Positions 1-7,962 of a DNA stretch of 64,000 bases are shown here, in pieces. Below the pieces are notes generated by a model. The model did not search any database. It saw nothing but the letters and a program-made list of their open reading frames with translations, and was not told where the DNA came from. The translations under genes and the position numbers were made by a program. Numbering within the stretch: the first letter of the stretch is position 1; each line of letters opens with the position of its first letter. The stretch comes from Methylobacterium hispanicum (GTDB lineage Bacteria > Pseudomonadota > Alphaproteobacteria > Rhizobiales > Beijerinckiaceae), in the NCBI RefSeq assembly GCF_022179285.1, contig NZ_BPQO01000001.1:248001-312000 (forward strand). Reading direction: 5' to 3'.

Positions 1-207
1 GAGGCGGTTGGCCCGGTCGAACTGCTCGGAGGCGGCCTCCGCGGCCGAGCGTTGCGCGCTCTGCCAGTAGCGCCAGCCGCCGACGCCGGCCACGACGAGG
101 ATCGCCAGCGCGATGATCACGCCGCTGTAGCGCCGCCAGATGTTGGCGACCTGATCCCGGCGATAGTCCTCGTTGACCTCGCGGATGAACTCGTTGTTCT
201 CAGCCAT
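1..207 (-). CDS. Tetratricopeptide-type membrane protein, N-terminal part only
   Basis: The first 69 codons of a minus-strand gene that runs off the left edge. The ATG is at 205-207 and the product begins MAENNEFIREVNEDYRRDQV. A charged N-terminus is followed by one membrane segment at about residues 29-46 and then an Ala/Glu/Gln-rich stretch. This layout (short cytoplasmic head with an EVxEDxRRDQ-type motif, one helix, then helical repeats) is that of the alphaproteobacterial TPR_21/YfgM-like proteins usually found before the GTPase gene der. The repeats themselves lie outside the window, so the family call rests on the N-terminus alone. Confidence 0.6.
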   Translation of the reverse strand, partial: MAENNEFIREVNEDYRRDQVANIWRRYSGVIIALAILVVAGVGGWRYWQSAQRSAAEAASEQFDRANRL

Positions 208-302
208 TCGTCCCCGGTCCGCGGCGTGCCGCGGGCCACCTCGCATCCGTCAGGGCCACGCGCCTAGCACGTTGTTCGGGGATTGGCGACCGGCCCCTCG
301 CT

Positions 303-908
303 TCAGGCCTGCCCCGGCCAAACGGCGACGCCGATGAGCCAGGGATGGAGCCAGCGGGCGAAGACGAACCACGCCGCGACGCCGATCGCCACGGCCAGCC
401 CGTCGTTGCGCCAGCCGGCCGGGGCGGCCTGCCCGCCGTGCTGGCTCGCCACCGCGCCGGCCGGCACACCGCGGCGCTTCACGCTGATGCGGTCAATCAC
501 CGCCCAGGCGAGGAAGGCGGCGAACAGCACGATCGAGCCGAGATCGCCGTTGGCGAGGAGATGTGCGGTCGCCCAGATCTTCACGGCGAGCAGCATCGGG
601 TGCTTGGCGAACGCACGGATCCGACCCGGCAGGTAGGCCGAGGCCATCACCACGAAGGCCAGCAGCACGAGGATCAGGGCGAGGTGGCGGGTGAAGACCG
701 GCGGGTTCCAGACCGGGATGTAGCCGGTCGCCCGGTAATGGCCGTAGCCGACCCCGATCAGCACGAGCCCCAGCACCGAGACCAGGGTGTAGCCGAGCTT
801 GTACTTCGCCTCGCCGACGCGGCCCACCAGTTCGGCCCGGCGCGCCCGGGCCATCGAGAAGGAGTGGGTGCCGAGAAACAGCACGAGGCCGAGGATCATG
901 ATCAGCAT
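303..908 (-). CDS. NnrU family integral membrane protein
   Basis: A 201-residue membrane protein with about six hydrophobic segments, starting MLIMILGLVLFLGTHSFSM. The sequences GTHSFSMARARR near the N-terminus and FAKHPMLLAVKIWATAHLLANGD in the middle are characteristic of NnrU, where the HP...K.W...HLL.NGD stretch is conserved and may bind a metal or haem. NnrU proteins were first linked to nitric-oxide/nitrite respiration in Rhodobacter and are related to isoprenoid and carotenoid isomerases; their reaction in most bacteria is unknown. No denitrification genes are nearby, so a role in NO metabolism is not supported here. The gene stands alone, divergent from the secreted-protein gene at 1054. 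A second Met four residues in is an alternative start. Confidence 0.8.
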   Translation of the reverse strand: MLIMILGLVLFLGTHSFSMARARRAELVGRVGEAKYKLGYTLVSVLGLVLIGVGYGHYRATGYIPVWNPPVFTRHLALILVLLAFVVMASAYLPGRIRAFAKHPMLLAVKIWATAHLLANGDLGSIVLFAAFLAWAVIDRISVKRRGVPAGAVASQHGGQAAPAGWRNDGLAVAIGVAAWFVFARWLHPWLIGVAVWPGQA

Positions 909-1053
909 GGGCGGGGTCTCGGGGGAATCTCGCGGGCTGTGGAGGGGCGCGGCGCGCTCAAGCTCCTTGTAACGGTTCCGGTCTGAAAGTCCTGCGGATT
1001 GTCGGGCCGGGCGGCCCGCGCGGCGGCCTGCCGCGGCTCACCGGAGAACCGCG

Positions 1054-2223
1054 ATGCGCGCGCCCGCATTCCTGGCCCTAGCGCTTCTCGGCGCCCCCGC
1101 CGCGGCCGAGCCGGCCGGGCCGCCGCTGTCGAGCCTGACGCTGGTGGGGCCGCCGATGGCGATGTTCCGGGCGCCGCGCGACGCCTGCGACGGCGTGGAC
1201 CTGCCCGACGCGCCCCTGCGCGCCTTCCGGGACGCGACGGGAGCGGTGGTGGCGTTCGGCCTGCACCACCGCAACCGGGCGTTGCGCGGACCCGACCTCG
1301 ACCGCCTGAAGATCGACTGCGCGGTGGTGCTCGAATCCGGCCACAGGCCGGACCCGGCGCTCTACGACGACCGCTCCTGGATCACCGCCACCTGGACGGA
1401 GGATGGGCGCAACGTCGCCGCCCTCCTCCACCACGAGTACCACGCTGACGCGCATCCGGGCCGCTGCCAGGCGCAGAGCCTGATGCCTTGCTGGTACAAC
1501 ACGGTGACGGCCGCCGCCTCGCGCGACGGTGGACGCAGCTTCGGTCGGGCCGCGCCGCCGGTGGTGGTCGCTGCCCCGCCCTTCACCCAGGATATCGACC
1601 AGACCCGGCACCGGGGCTTCTTCAACCCCTCGAACATCCTCGGGGACGGGCGCTGGCGCTACGCGCTCGTCGCCACCACCGGCTGGGACCGGCCCGGCAG
1701 CGATCAGGCGGCGGGCGTCTGCCTGTTCCGCAGCGACGATCCGGCCGACCCGCGGCGCTGGCGCGCCTGGACGGGGGGCGGCTTCGCCGCCGCCTTCCCG
1801 GATCCCTACCGGATCCGAGTCAGGCTCCCCGACACCTGCCGACCGGTCGGGCCGTTTCCCGGCCCGGTCGGGGCGGTGGTGCGCCACCGCGGCAGTGGCA
1901 CCTACGTCGCGGTCTTCATGGCGGCGGCGGGCGGCGACTTCCCCCGATCCGGTTTCTACTGGACGAGTTCGCGCGACCTGATCGCCTGGGACCGCCCGCG
2001 GCTGCTGCTCGCCGGCACCACCCTGTACGACGATCCCTGCAAAGCGGGGGGCGAGATGGTCGCCTACCCGTCACTGATCGATCCCGCGGCACAGGGCCGC
2101 AACTTCGACGATGTCGGCGAGCGGGCACTCCTCACCTACGCGACCCTGCGCACCGAGGGCTGCACGGTCACGGCCGAGCGCGACCTCGTGCGGCGCCCGG
2201 TGGCGATCAAGGTCTGGCCCTAG
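1054..2223 (+). CDS. Secreted protein of unknown function, possibly beta-propeller
   Basis: A 389-residue protein with a clear signal peptide (MRAPAFLALALLGAPAAA, cleavage after about residue 18). GGAGAA at 1042-1047 precedes the ATG at a good distance. The mature part has repeated Trp/Asp-containing blocks (DDRSWITATWTEDGRNVAALLHHEY, GRWRYALVATTGW, FYWTSSRDLIAWDRP) spaced like blades of the five-bladed propellers of GH43/GH32-like proteins, and several Cys residues that could form disulfides in the periplasm. I see no safe catalytic assignment. The gene is monocistronic and converges on the lytic transglycosylase gene. Function unknown; a carbohydrate-related role is a guess from fold impression only. 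Confidence 0.65.
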   Translation: MRAPAFLALALLGAPAAAEPAGPPLSSLTLVGPPMAMFRAPRDACDGVDLPDAPLRAFRDATGAVVAFGLHHRNRALRGPDLDRLKIDCAVVLESGHRPDPALYDDRSWITATWTEDGRNVAALLHHEYHADAHPGRCQAQSLMPCWYNTVTAAASRDGGRSFGRAAPPVVVAAPPFTQDIDQTRHRGFFNPSNILGDGRWRYALVATTGWDRPGSDQAAGVCLFRSDDPADPRRWRAWTGGGFAAAFPDPYRIRVRLPDTCRPVGPFPGPVGAVVRHRGSGTYVAVFMAAAGGDFPRSGFYWTSSRDLIAWDRPRLLLAGTTLYDDPCKAGGEMVAYPSLIDPAAQGRNFDDVGERALLTYATLRTEGCTVTAERDLVRRPVAIKVWP

Positions 2224-2229
2224 AGAGTT

Positions 2230-2260
2230 GCCCCCTCCCCGAGGTGACGGGAGGGAGCGT
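2230..2260. terminator. Hairpin between convergent genes
   Basis: CCCTCCC and GGGAGGG pair around an 8-9 nt loop in the 50 bp between two convergent genes. No T-tract is evident on either side, so it would be a weak or Rho-assisted two-way terminator. Confidence 0.35.
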
Positions 2261-2273
2261 GGCGGATGGCCCC

Positions 2274-3095
2274 CTAGCGCCCCTCGTCGATGCGCTGGCC
2301 AAGCAGCGCGATCGCCTTCTGGTAGACGCCGGCCGCGTTCCAGCCCTGGATCGCCGCGAAGTTCGGCTCGCCCGGCTGGTAGCCGGCGCCGGCCCGCCAG
2401 CCATGGCCCTTGAGGAAGTTCGCCGTCGAATTGAGCGCCGTGCCGACGTTGTCCAGGCTGCCGCCGGTGCCGTAGGTCAGCACGTTCTTGGGCAGGAACT
2501 GGGTGTGGCCGACCTCGCCGTGGGCGGCGCCGCGGGTCGTGGGCGTGAGGACGCCGCGATCGACGAGGGTGAGCGCCGCGTAGAGCTGATCGGTGAAGTA
2601 CTCGGAGCGGCGGCAATCGTAGGCGAGCGTTGCCACCGCCGAGAGGGTGTTCACGTTGCCCTTCACGGCGCCGAAGCCGGTCTCCATGCCCCAGATCGCC
2701 AGCAGCGGGCCCGGTGGCACGCCGTAGCGCTGCTCGATCTGGGCGAAGAGGGCCGCGTTCTGCTGCTTCAGCTGGCGGCCGCGCGCCACGATTGTGTTGC
2801 CGCCGCGCTTGGCCAGGAATTGGTCGAGGGAGAGCTTGAAGCTCTTCTGGCCCCGGTCCGCCGAGATGGTCGCGGTGGAGTAGGAGGTGTCCATCAGGGC
2901 CGCGAGGCTCTGGGCGCTCGCCCGGCCGCGGGCCTCCTGGGCGAATTCCCGCTTCCATGCCTCGAAGCCCGCGCCGGTATTGCCGCACTGCGCGGCCTCG
3001 GCGCGCTGGCCTGAGCCGGCGAGGAGCGCACCGGCCAAGACCCCGGCCGTGATCCCCGCCACGATTCCCGGCTTCGTGAACCCGCGTCTGCTCAT
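2274..3095 (-). CDS. Lytic murein transglycosylase, MltB-like
   Basis: A 273-residue exported enzyme that should cleave the MurNAc-GlcNAc bond of peptidoglycan to give 1,6-anhydro-muropeptides. A signal sequence (TAGVLAGALLAGSGQRAEA) ends near residue 35. The catalytic Glu of the SLT/MltB family is in LLAIWGMETGFG (Glu about 138), followed by family motifs TLAYDCRRSEYF, GEVGHTQFLPKN and LNSTANFLKGHGW. It lacks the C-terminal peptidoglycan-binding domain that many MltB-like proteins carry, and ends straight after the catalytic fold. GGAG lies about 7 nt upstream of the ATG on the minus strand. The gene is divergent from glyA, sharing a 316 bp intergenic region. Confidence 0.87.
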   Translation of the reverse strand: MSRRGFTKPGIVAGITAGVLAGALLAGSGQRAEAAQCGNTGAGFEAWKREFAQEARGRASAQSLAALMDTSYSTATISADRGQKSFKLSLDQFLAKRGGNTIVARGRQLKQQNAALFAQIEQRYGVPPGPLLAIWGMETGFGAVKGNVNTLSAVATLAYDCRRSEYFTDQLYAALTLVDRGVLTPTTRGAAHGEVGHTQFLPKNVLTYGTGGSLDNVGTALNSTANFLKGHGWRAGAGYQPGEPNFAAIQGWNAAGVYQKAIALLGQRIDEGR

Positions 3096-3282
3096 GGGAA
3101 ACTCCTGTCGCGGCGGCCTTCGGACGTCGTTCTGCCCGGCCGTCCGCCTTTAGCACGGCTATATGTCCGCGCGGGTGCGCAACCCAAGAGGCCGACCGCA
3201 CAGTTCCTGCCGAGCTTGCAGGCTTTCCATCCGTAACCCTTGCGAATCCTCACCGCCGTGACGGGGATCAATTTTTTTGAAC

Positions 3283-3300
3283 CATGCAGAAAAATGCATG
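3283..3300. promoter_or_regulatory. Inverted repeat upstream of glyA, candidate operator
   Basis: CATGCA (3283-3288), six A/G bases, then TGCATG (3295-3300): a perfect 6-6-6 palindrome next to a T-run at 3272-3278, in the divergent mltB-like/glyA region. It looks like a dimer-binding site for a regulator of glyA or of the divergent gene. The factor is not identifiable from sequence. Confidence 0.3.
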
Positions 3301-3334
3301 TGCTTGGCCTCGCGCGGGCGCCCGTGTAGAGATC

Positions 3335-3405
3335 GGGTCTGCAAGAGCCCGCCCGTGCACGCCGACGGATGGCGGGTCCACCCGCCCGCAGACAAGAACA
3401 GAGGC
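3335..3405 (+). promoter_or_regulatory. Structured glyA leader, riboswitch- or attenuator-like
   Basis: GTCTGC (3337-3342) pairs perfectly with GCAGAC (3388-3393) as a closing stem. Inside it CCCGCC (3348-3353) pairs with GGCGGG (3371-3376). The same GCGGGT (3372-3377) can instead pair with ACCCGC (3380-3385) across two bases, so two folds exclude each other. The closing stem ends about 19 nt before the glyA ATG, near the ribosome-binding site. Mutually exclusive helices just before a C1/glycine gene suggest ligand or translation control. I did not match it to a known glycine, tetrahydrofolate or SAM riboswitch class. Confidence 0.35.
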
Positions 3406-3411
3406 CATGCC

Positions 3412-4716
3412 ATGAGCGCCGGTACCGCCGCCGACAAGCATTTCACCGACACCTTCTTCGCCGCCCCCCTCACCGAGGCCGACCCCGAGATCGCCCGCGC
3501 CGTCGAGCAGGAGCTCGGTCGCCAGCAGCACGAGATCGAGCTGATCGCCTCCGAGAACATCGTCTCGCGCGCCGTGCTCGAGGCGCAGGGCTCGGTGCTC
3601 ACCAACAAGTACGCGGAAGGCTATCCGGGCCGGCGCTACTACGGCGGCTGCCAGTTCGTGGATGTCGCCGAGAACCTCGCCATCGAGCGTGCCAAGCGCC
3701 TGTTCGGCGTCGGCTTCGCCAACGTGCAGCCGAATTCCGGTTCCCAGGCCAACCAGGGCGTCTTCATGGCCCTGATGCAGCCCGGCGACACCTTCATGGG
3801 CCTCGACCTCGCCGCCGGCGGCCACCTCACCCACGGTGCGCCCCCGAACGTCTCGGGCAAGTGGTTCAAGCCGGTCTCCTACACGGTGCGCCGCGAGGAC
3901 CAGCGCATCGACATGGAGCAGGTCGAGCGCCTCGCCCACGAGCACAAGCCGAAGGTGATCATCGCGGGCGGCTCGGGCTACCCGCGCCACTGGGACTTCG
4001 CCAAGTTCCGCGCGATCGCCGACGCGGTCGGCGCCTACTTCTTCGTGGACATGGCCCATTTCGCGGGTCTCGTCGCGGCCGGCGTGCACCCGTCGCCGTT
4101 CCCGCACGCGCATGTCGCCACCACCACGACCCACAAGACGCTGCGCGGCCCGCGCGGCGGCATGATCCTGACGAACGACGAGGCGCTGGCCAAGAAGTTC
4201 AACTCGGCGATCTTCCCCGGCCTGCAGGGCGGTCCCTTGATGCACGTCATCGCCGGCAAGGCGGTGGCCTTCGGCGAGGCGCTGAAGCCCGAGTTCAAGA
4301 TCTACGCCCGCCAGGTGATCGAGAACGCCAAGGCGCTCGCCGACACCCTGATCTCGGGCGGCTACGACATCACCTCGGGCGGTACCGACAACCACCTGAT
4401 GCTGGTGGACCTGCAGAAGAAGGGCCTCACCGGCAAGGCGGCGGAAGCCGCGCTCTCGCGGGCCGACATCACCTGCAACAAGAACGGCGTGCCCTTCGAC
4501 CCGCAGAAGCCGACCATCACCTCGGGCATCCGCCTCGGCACCCCGGCCGGTACCTCGCGCGGCTTCGGCGTGGCCGAGTTCAAGCAGATCGGCGGCTTCA
4601 TCGTCGAGGTGCTGGACGGCGTCGCCGCCAAGGGCGAGGCGGGCGACAGCGCGGTCGAGGCCAACGTCAAGAGCCGCGTGCACGCGCTGACCGAGCGCTT
4701 CCCGATCTACGGCTGA
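3412..4716 (+). CDS. glyA: Serine hydroxymethyltransferase
   Basis: A 434-residue PLP enzyme that interconverts serine and glycine with tetrahydrofolate/5,10-methylene-THF. In serine-cycle methylotrophs it feeds formaldehyde-derived carbon into glycine, so it is central to growth on C1 compounds. Visible hallmarks: [11 protein letters not shown] near residue 43, [16 protein letters not shown] (64-79), the SGSQAN stretch, [10 protein letters not shown], and the PLP lysine in [14 protein letters not shown] (Lys242). Length is normal. The start chosen is the ATG at 3412 ([11 protein letters not shown]), preceded by AGAGG at a proper distance; an in-frame reading continues upstream but is unlikely to be translated. 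It is followed by a hairpin, then nrdR. Confidence 0.98.
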   Translation: MSAGTAADKHFTDTFFAAPLTEADPEIARAVEQELGRQQHEIELIASENIVSRAVLEAQGSVLTNKYAEGYPGRRYYGGCQFVDVAENLAIERAKRLFGVGFANVQPNSGSQANQGVFMALMQPGDTFMGLDLAAGGHLTHGAPPNVSGKWFKPVSYTVRREDQRIDMEQVERLAHEHKPKVIIAGGSGYPRHWDFAKFRAIADAVGAYFFVDMAHFAGLVAAGVHPSPFPHAHVATTTTHKTLRGPRGGMILTNDEALAKKFNSAIFPGLQGGPLMHVIAGKAVAFGEALKPEFKIYARQVIENAKALADTLISGGYDITSGGTDNHLMLVDLQKKGLTGKAAEAALSRADITCNKNGVPFDPQKPTITSGIRLGTPAGTSRGFGVAEFKQIGGFIVEVLDGVAAKGEAGDSAVEANVKSRVHALTERFPIYG

Positions 4717-4728
4717 GGCTCGGTGTAG

Positions 4729-4770
4729 CGGCCGCACTTCCGGCGGCTATCCCGGCCGCACTTCCGGCGG
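4729..4770. repeat. Two tandem 18-bp repeats after glyA
   Basis: CGGCCGCACTTCCGGCGG occurs at 4729-4746 and again, identical, at 4753-4770 (period 24 bp). Each copy is itself partly self-complementary (GGCCG/CGGC). They sit between the glyA stop and its hairpin. Confidence 0.6.
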
Positions 4771-4792
4771 CCGGCACGACGGTCTAGGACGC

Positions 4793-4830
4793 GGGCCGCG
4801 GATCCTTCTGGGTCCGCGGCCCGTCTCGTT
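4793..4830 (+). terminator. glyA: Hairpin after glyA
   Basis: GGGCCGCGGA (4793-4802) pairs perfectly with TCCGCGGCCC (4813-4822) around a 10-nt loop and is followed by GTCTCGTT, a poor T-tract. It is probably a partial terminator between glyA and nrdR. Confidence 0.5.
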
Positions 4831-4852
4831 CCACGGCACCGAGGTCCGCCCG

Positions 4853-5386
4853 ATGCGCTGTCCCTATTGCGGCGGCTCCGACACCCAGGTGAAGGATTCC
4901 CGACCGAGCGAGGATGGGGCGGCGATCCGCCGCCGCCGGGTCTGCCCAGATTGCGCCGGCCGCTTCACCACCTTCGAGCGGGTTCAATTGCGTGAGGTCA
5001 CGGTGGTGAAGCGCTCCGGCAAGCGCGTGCCCTTCGACCGCGACAAGCTGCAGCGCTCGATCGACGTGGCCTTGCGCAAGCGCGCGGTCGATCCGGACCG
5101 GGTCGAGCGTCTCGTCAGCGGCATCACGCGCCAGCTCGAGAGCAGCGGCGAGGCCGAGGTCAGCTCGGAGGCGATCGGCGAACTGGTGATGGAGGGGCTG
5201 AAGGGCCTCGACGACGTCGCCTACGTGCGCTTCGCCTCCGTCTACAAGAATTTCCGCGAGGCCAAGGACTTCGAGGACCTGCTCGGCACCCTCGGGGGAA
5301 CGCTCGCGGCGGGTGTCGAGACCGAGGTCGCGGCCGCGGAGGCCGCCCCCCCTCCCCGGCGCCGCGCCCGGCAGGCCAAGCCGTGA
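4853..5386 (+). CDS. nrdR: Transcriptional repressor NrdR
   Basis: A 177-residue zinc-ribbon/ATP-cone repressor of ribonucleotide reductase genes; it senses ATP/dATP through the cone. The four zinc cysteines are in MRCPYC (3, 6) and VCPDC (31, 34). The ATP-cone follows ([20 protein letters not shown] through [11 protein letters not shown], about residues 48-140). The last 30 residues are an Ala/Pro/Arg-rich tail beyond the normal family length of about 150-160. Its TGA overlaps the ribD GTG start (GTGA at 5383-5386), so the two are translationally coupled. The glyA-nrdR-ribD order is common in Rhizobiales. Confidence 0.96.
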   Translation: MRCPYCGGSDTQVKDSRPSEDGAAIRRRRVCPDCAGRFTTFERVQLREVTVVKRSGKRVPFDRDKLQRSIDVALRKRAVDPDRVERLVSGITRQLESSGEAEVSSEAIGELVMEGLKGLDDVAYVRFASVYKNFREAKDFEDLLGTLGGTLAAGVETEVAAAEAAPPPRRRARQAKP

Positions 5387-6516
5387 GTGTGGCCATGAGC
5401 GTGCCCCCGAGCGACGCGCGCTACATGCGCCTCGCCCTGGCGCTGGGGCAGCGCCATCTCGGCCGGACCTGGCCGAACCCCTCGGTCGGGGCCGTCGTGG
5501 TGGCGGGGCCGCCGGGCGCGGAGCGGATCGTCGGCCAGGGCGTCACCGCGCCGGGCGGTCGCCCGCACGGCGAGCCGCTGGCGCTGGTCCAGGCGGGGCA
5601 GGCCGCGCGCGGCGCGACCCTCTACGTCACGCTGGAGCCCTGCTCCCATCACGGCCGCACCCCCCCCTGCACCGAGGCGATCGTGGCGGCCGGGATCGCG
5701 CGCGTGGTCAGCGCGATCGAGGATCCCGACCCGCGGGTGGCCGGCCGCGGCCACGCGCTCCTCAGGGAGGCCGGGATCGCGGTCGAGACCGGGCTCTTGG
5801 CCGACATGGCCCGGCGCGACCATCTCGGCCATATCCGCCGCGTCACGACGGGGCGTCCGGCCATCCACCTGAAGCTCGCGCGGACCCGCGACGGCTTCGC
5901 CGCCGCCTCGGGACCGGAGCGCCTGCGCATCACCGGGCCGGTCGCGGACGGGGCGGTGCATCTCTGGCGCGCGCACGCCGACGCCATCCTGGTCGGCATC
6001 GGCACGGCGCGGGCGGACGATCCCTCGCTCACCGTGCGACTGCCGGGGCTGGCCCAGCGCTCGCCCCAGCGGGTGGTGCTCGATTCCCGCCTCGTGCTTC
6101 AACCGCAGAGCGTGCTGGTGCGCACCGCCCACGACGTGCCAACGCTGGTGCTCGCCACGCGCGGCGCCCCGGCCCACGCCAAGCGCATGCTGGAATCGAT
6201 GGGGCTGGAGGTGGTCCGGGTCGCCGACGACGGGCAGGGGCGCGTCGATCTGTCCGCCGCGCTCGCGGCGCTCGCCGAGCGCGGGCTGACGCGCCTGTGC
6301 AGCGAGGGCGGCCCCCGCCTTGCGGACGCGCTGGCCGAGGCCGATCTGATCGACCTGTGCACGCTGATGACCGGCCCGAGCGAACTGGGGCCCACGGGCG
6401 GTCTGCCGGCGATCGGGCCGCACCTGCGGGCACTTCTCGACGGCGGGCGCCTGCGCGCGGTCGAGGCGCGCACCCTCGGGCCCGACCGGGCCGTCACCTA
6501 CGAGCGGATCGATTGA
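5383..6516 (+). CDS. ribD: Riboflavin biosynthesis deaminase/reductase RibD
   Basis: A 377-residue bifunctional enzyme for riboflavin steps two and three: deamination of the diaminopyrimidine, then NADPH reduction of the ribosyl side chain. The N-terminal deaminase (about 10-150) shows the zinc ligands in [11 protein letters not shown] (the usual HAE is HGE here) and [14 protein letters not shown]. The reductase (about 160-377) shows [11 protein letters not shown] and [12 protein letters not shown]. It starts at GTG 5383, overlapping the nrdR stop; an ATG at 5395 is an alternative. The stop is two bases before ribE. Confidence 0.95.
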   Translation: MSVAMSVPPSDARYMRLALALGQRHLGRTWPNPSVGAVVVAGPPGAERIVGQGVTAPGGRPHGEPLALVQAGQAARGATLYVTLEPCSHHGRTPPCTEAIVAAGIARVVSAIEDPDPRVAGRGHALLREAGIAVETGLLADMARRDHLGHIRRVTTGRPAIHLKLARTRDGFAAASGPERLRITGPVADGAVHLWRAHADAILVGIGTARADDPSLTVRLPGLAQRSPQRVVLDSRLVLQPQSVLVRTAHDVPTLVLATRGAPAHAKRMLESMGLEVVRVADDGQGRVDLSAALAALAERGLTRLCSEGGPRLADALAEADLIDLCTLMTGPSELGPTGGLPAIGPHLRALLDGGRLRAVEARTLGPDRAVTYERID

Positions 6517-6517
6517 G

Positions 6518-7156
6518 ATGTTCACCGGCCTCGTCAGCGATATCGGAACGGTGCTCGCGGTGGCGGGCGACGCGCGTATGCGGCGGCTCACCATCGCCTG
6601 CGCCTACGACCCGGCCGGCATCGCGCTCGGCGCCTCGATCGCCTGCTCGGGGCCCTGTCTCACCGCCGTCTCGATCGAGCCGACCGATGGCGGCGCGGTC
6701 TTCGCCGTGGACGCGGCCGCCGAGACGCTCGCCCGCACCACGGTCGGCTCCTGGCAGCCGGGCCGGCGGATCAACCTGGAGCGCTCGCTGAAGATCGGCG
6801 ACGAGCTCGGCGGCCACCTCGTCACCGGCCATGTCGACGGACTCGCCGAGATCGTGGCGCACGAGCGCGTCACCGACGCGGAGAGTTCCTGGGGGGCGAG
6901 CGAGCGCTTCACGCTGCGGGCGCCCGCGGAACTCGCCCGCTTCATCGCTCCGAAGGGCTCGGTCTGCCTCGACGGCACCTCGCTCACCGTGAACACGGTG
7001 GACGGCGACCTGTTCACGGTGCTGCTGATCCCGCACACGCTGGAGGTCACCACCTGGGGGGAGCGCCGCCAGGGCGACCGGCTCAACCTCGAAGTCGATC
7101 TCATCGCCCGCTACGCCGCGCGGCTCACCGAGGCACGGGCGCGAACGGAAAGCTGA
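6518..7156 (+). CDS. ribE: Riboflavin synthase, alpha subunit
   Basis: A 212-residue enzyme that dismutates two molecules of 6,7-dimethyl-8-ribityllumazine to riboflavin plus the pyrimidine. It has the diagnostic N-terminus MFTGLVSDIGTV and two lumazine-binding repeats: residues 1-97 (NLERSLKIGDELGGHLVTGHVDG at the junction) and 98-200 (IAPKGSVCLDGTSLTVN, FTVLLIPHTLEVT). It is tightly linked to ribD (one base between stop and ATG). The next riboflavin gene (ribH) is not adjacent: a dispersed palindromic element begins exactly at the ribE stop codon. Confidence 0.95.
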   Translation: MFTGLVSDIGTVLAVAGDARMRRLTIACAYDPAGIALGASIACSGPCLTAVSIEPTDGGAVFAVDAAAETLARTTVGSWQPGRRINLERSLKIGDELGGHLVTGHVDGLAEIVAHERVTDAESSWGASERFTLRAPAELARFIAPKGSVCLDGTSLTVNTVDGDLFTVLLIPHTLEVTTWGERRQGDRLNLEVDLIARYAARLTEARARTES

Positions 7157-7345
7157 GCCGTTCGGAGGCGATCGTGACCGGCTCCCTCTCCCATAGGGAG
7201 AGGGTTGGGGTGAGGGGTATGACGGTCCAGACCTGAGTACGCGATCGACGCGCGTTCAGGTCTTCGACTCATTCGGGAACGTCATACCCCTCACCCGGCT
7301 TTCTGCGAAAGCAGACCTCTCCCTACAGGAGAGGGGACCCACGCC
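7153..7345. repeat. Dispersed palindromic element, copy A
   Basis: A MITE/REP-like element between convergent ribE and the thioesterase gene. It contains CCCTCTCCC-ATA-GGGAGAGGG (7184-7204); a long inverted pair TGAGGGGTATGACG (7211-7224) with its complement (7280-7293); TCTGC-GAAA-GCAGA (7302-7315); and CCTCTCC...GGAGAGG (7316-7334). Read on the minus strand it matches copies B and C closely over this core. Its ends are degraded, but CTGAGCCGTTCGG at 7153 resembles the terminal repeat of the other copies, and the ribE stop TGA (7154-7156) lies in it. Confidence 0.85.
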
Positions 7346-7398
7346 TCGCTCGGAAATCGTCCGCTGCGCTCACGAGAGTACGGCAGCGCATCACATCC

Positions 7399-7830
7399 TC
7401 AGCGCGGCGGGATCGAGTAGGTGCCGGTGGCGTGGCAGACGATGTCGTCGCCGCCGCCCGCGGCGGTGATCGCGACCTCGCCGACCGCGAGCCGGCGGCC
7501 GAGCTTCATCAGCCGGGCCTCGGCGAGGAGGTCGCCCAAGGCGGGCTTCCGCAGGAAGTTGAAGTTCAGGCTCGTCGTCACCGCGAGCGCCACCGGGCCG
7601 ATATTGGCCAGGATCGCCGCGTAGAGCGCGTAATCGGCCAGCGCCATCATGGCAGGCCCCGAGACGGTGGCGCCGGGACGCAGGAAACGCTCGTGCGCCT
7701 CGAGCCGCATCCGGGCGCCGAGCGGCGCGACGGCTTCGAGATGGTAGGCCCGTCCCCCCGCCTGCATCTGCGGGAACTCGCGGTCGAGGAAGTCCCGCGT
7801 CTCCGCGAGGGTCAGGACGGTCGTGCTCAT
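7399..7830 (-). CDS. PaaI-type hotdog thioesterase
   Basis: A 143-residue protein with the hotdog-fold layout of PaaI/YbgC acyl-CoA thioesterases: ATVSGPAMMALADYALYAAILANIGP (the long helix with the expected Gly and Asp), TTSLNFNFLRKPALGDLLAEARLMKLGRRLAVGEV, then a final strand. It probably hydrolyses an aryl- or acyl-CoA in the cytoplasm; the substrate cannot be told. The start taken is ATG at 7830 (MSTTVLTLAETRDF); a GTG at 7845 would add five residues (VLHGA). It stands alone, between copy A and the spoVR gene. Confidence 0.8.
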   Translation of the reverse strand: MSTTVLTLAETRDFLDREFPQMQAGGRAYHLEAVAPLGARMRLEAHERFLRPGATVSGPAMMALADYALYAAILANIGPVALAVTTSLNFNFLRKPALGDLLAEARLMKLGRRLAVGEVAITAAGGGDDIVCHATGTYSIPPR

Positions 7831-7962
7831 GGCCCCATGCAGCACGGGCGCGGGTGGCGGGCAAGGGTATGAGGCGCCGTCAGCTTCGCCGGCATCGATG
7901 GATGAAACACCGCCCTTCTCCCGGACGCCCGGAGCGCCACCAGCATACTGCCAACTCCCGAT

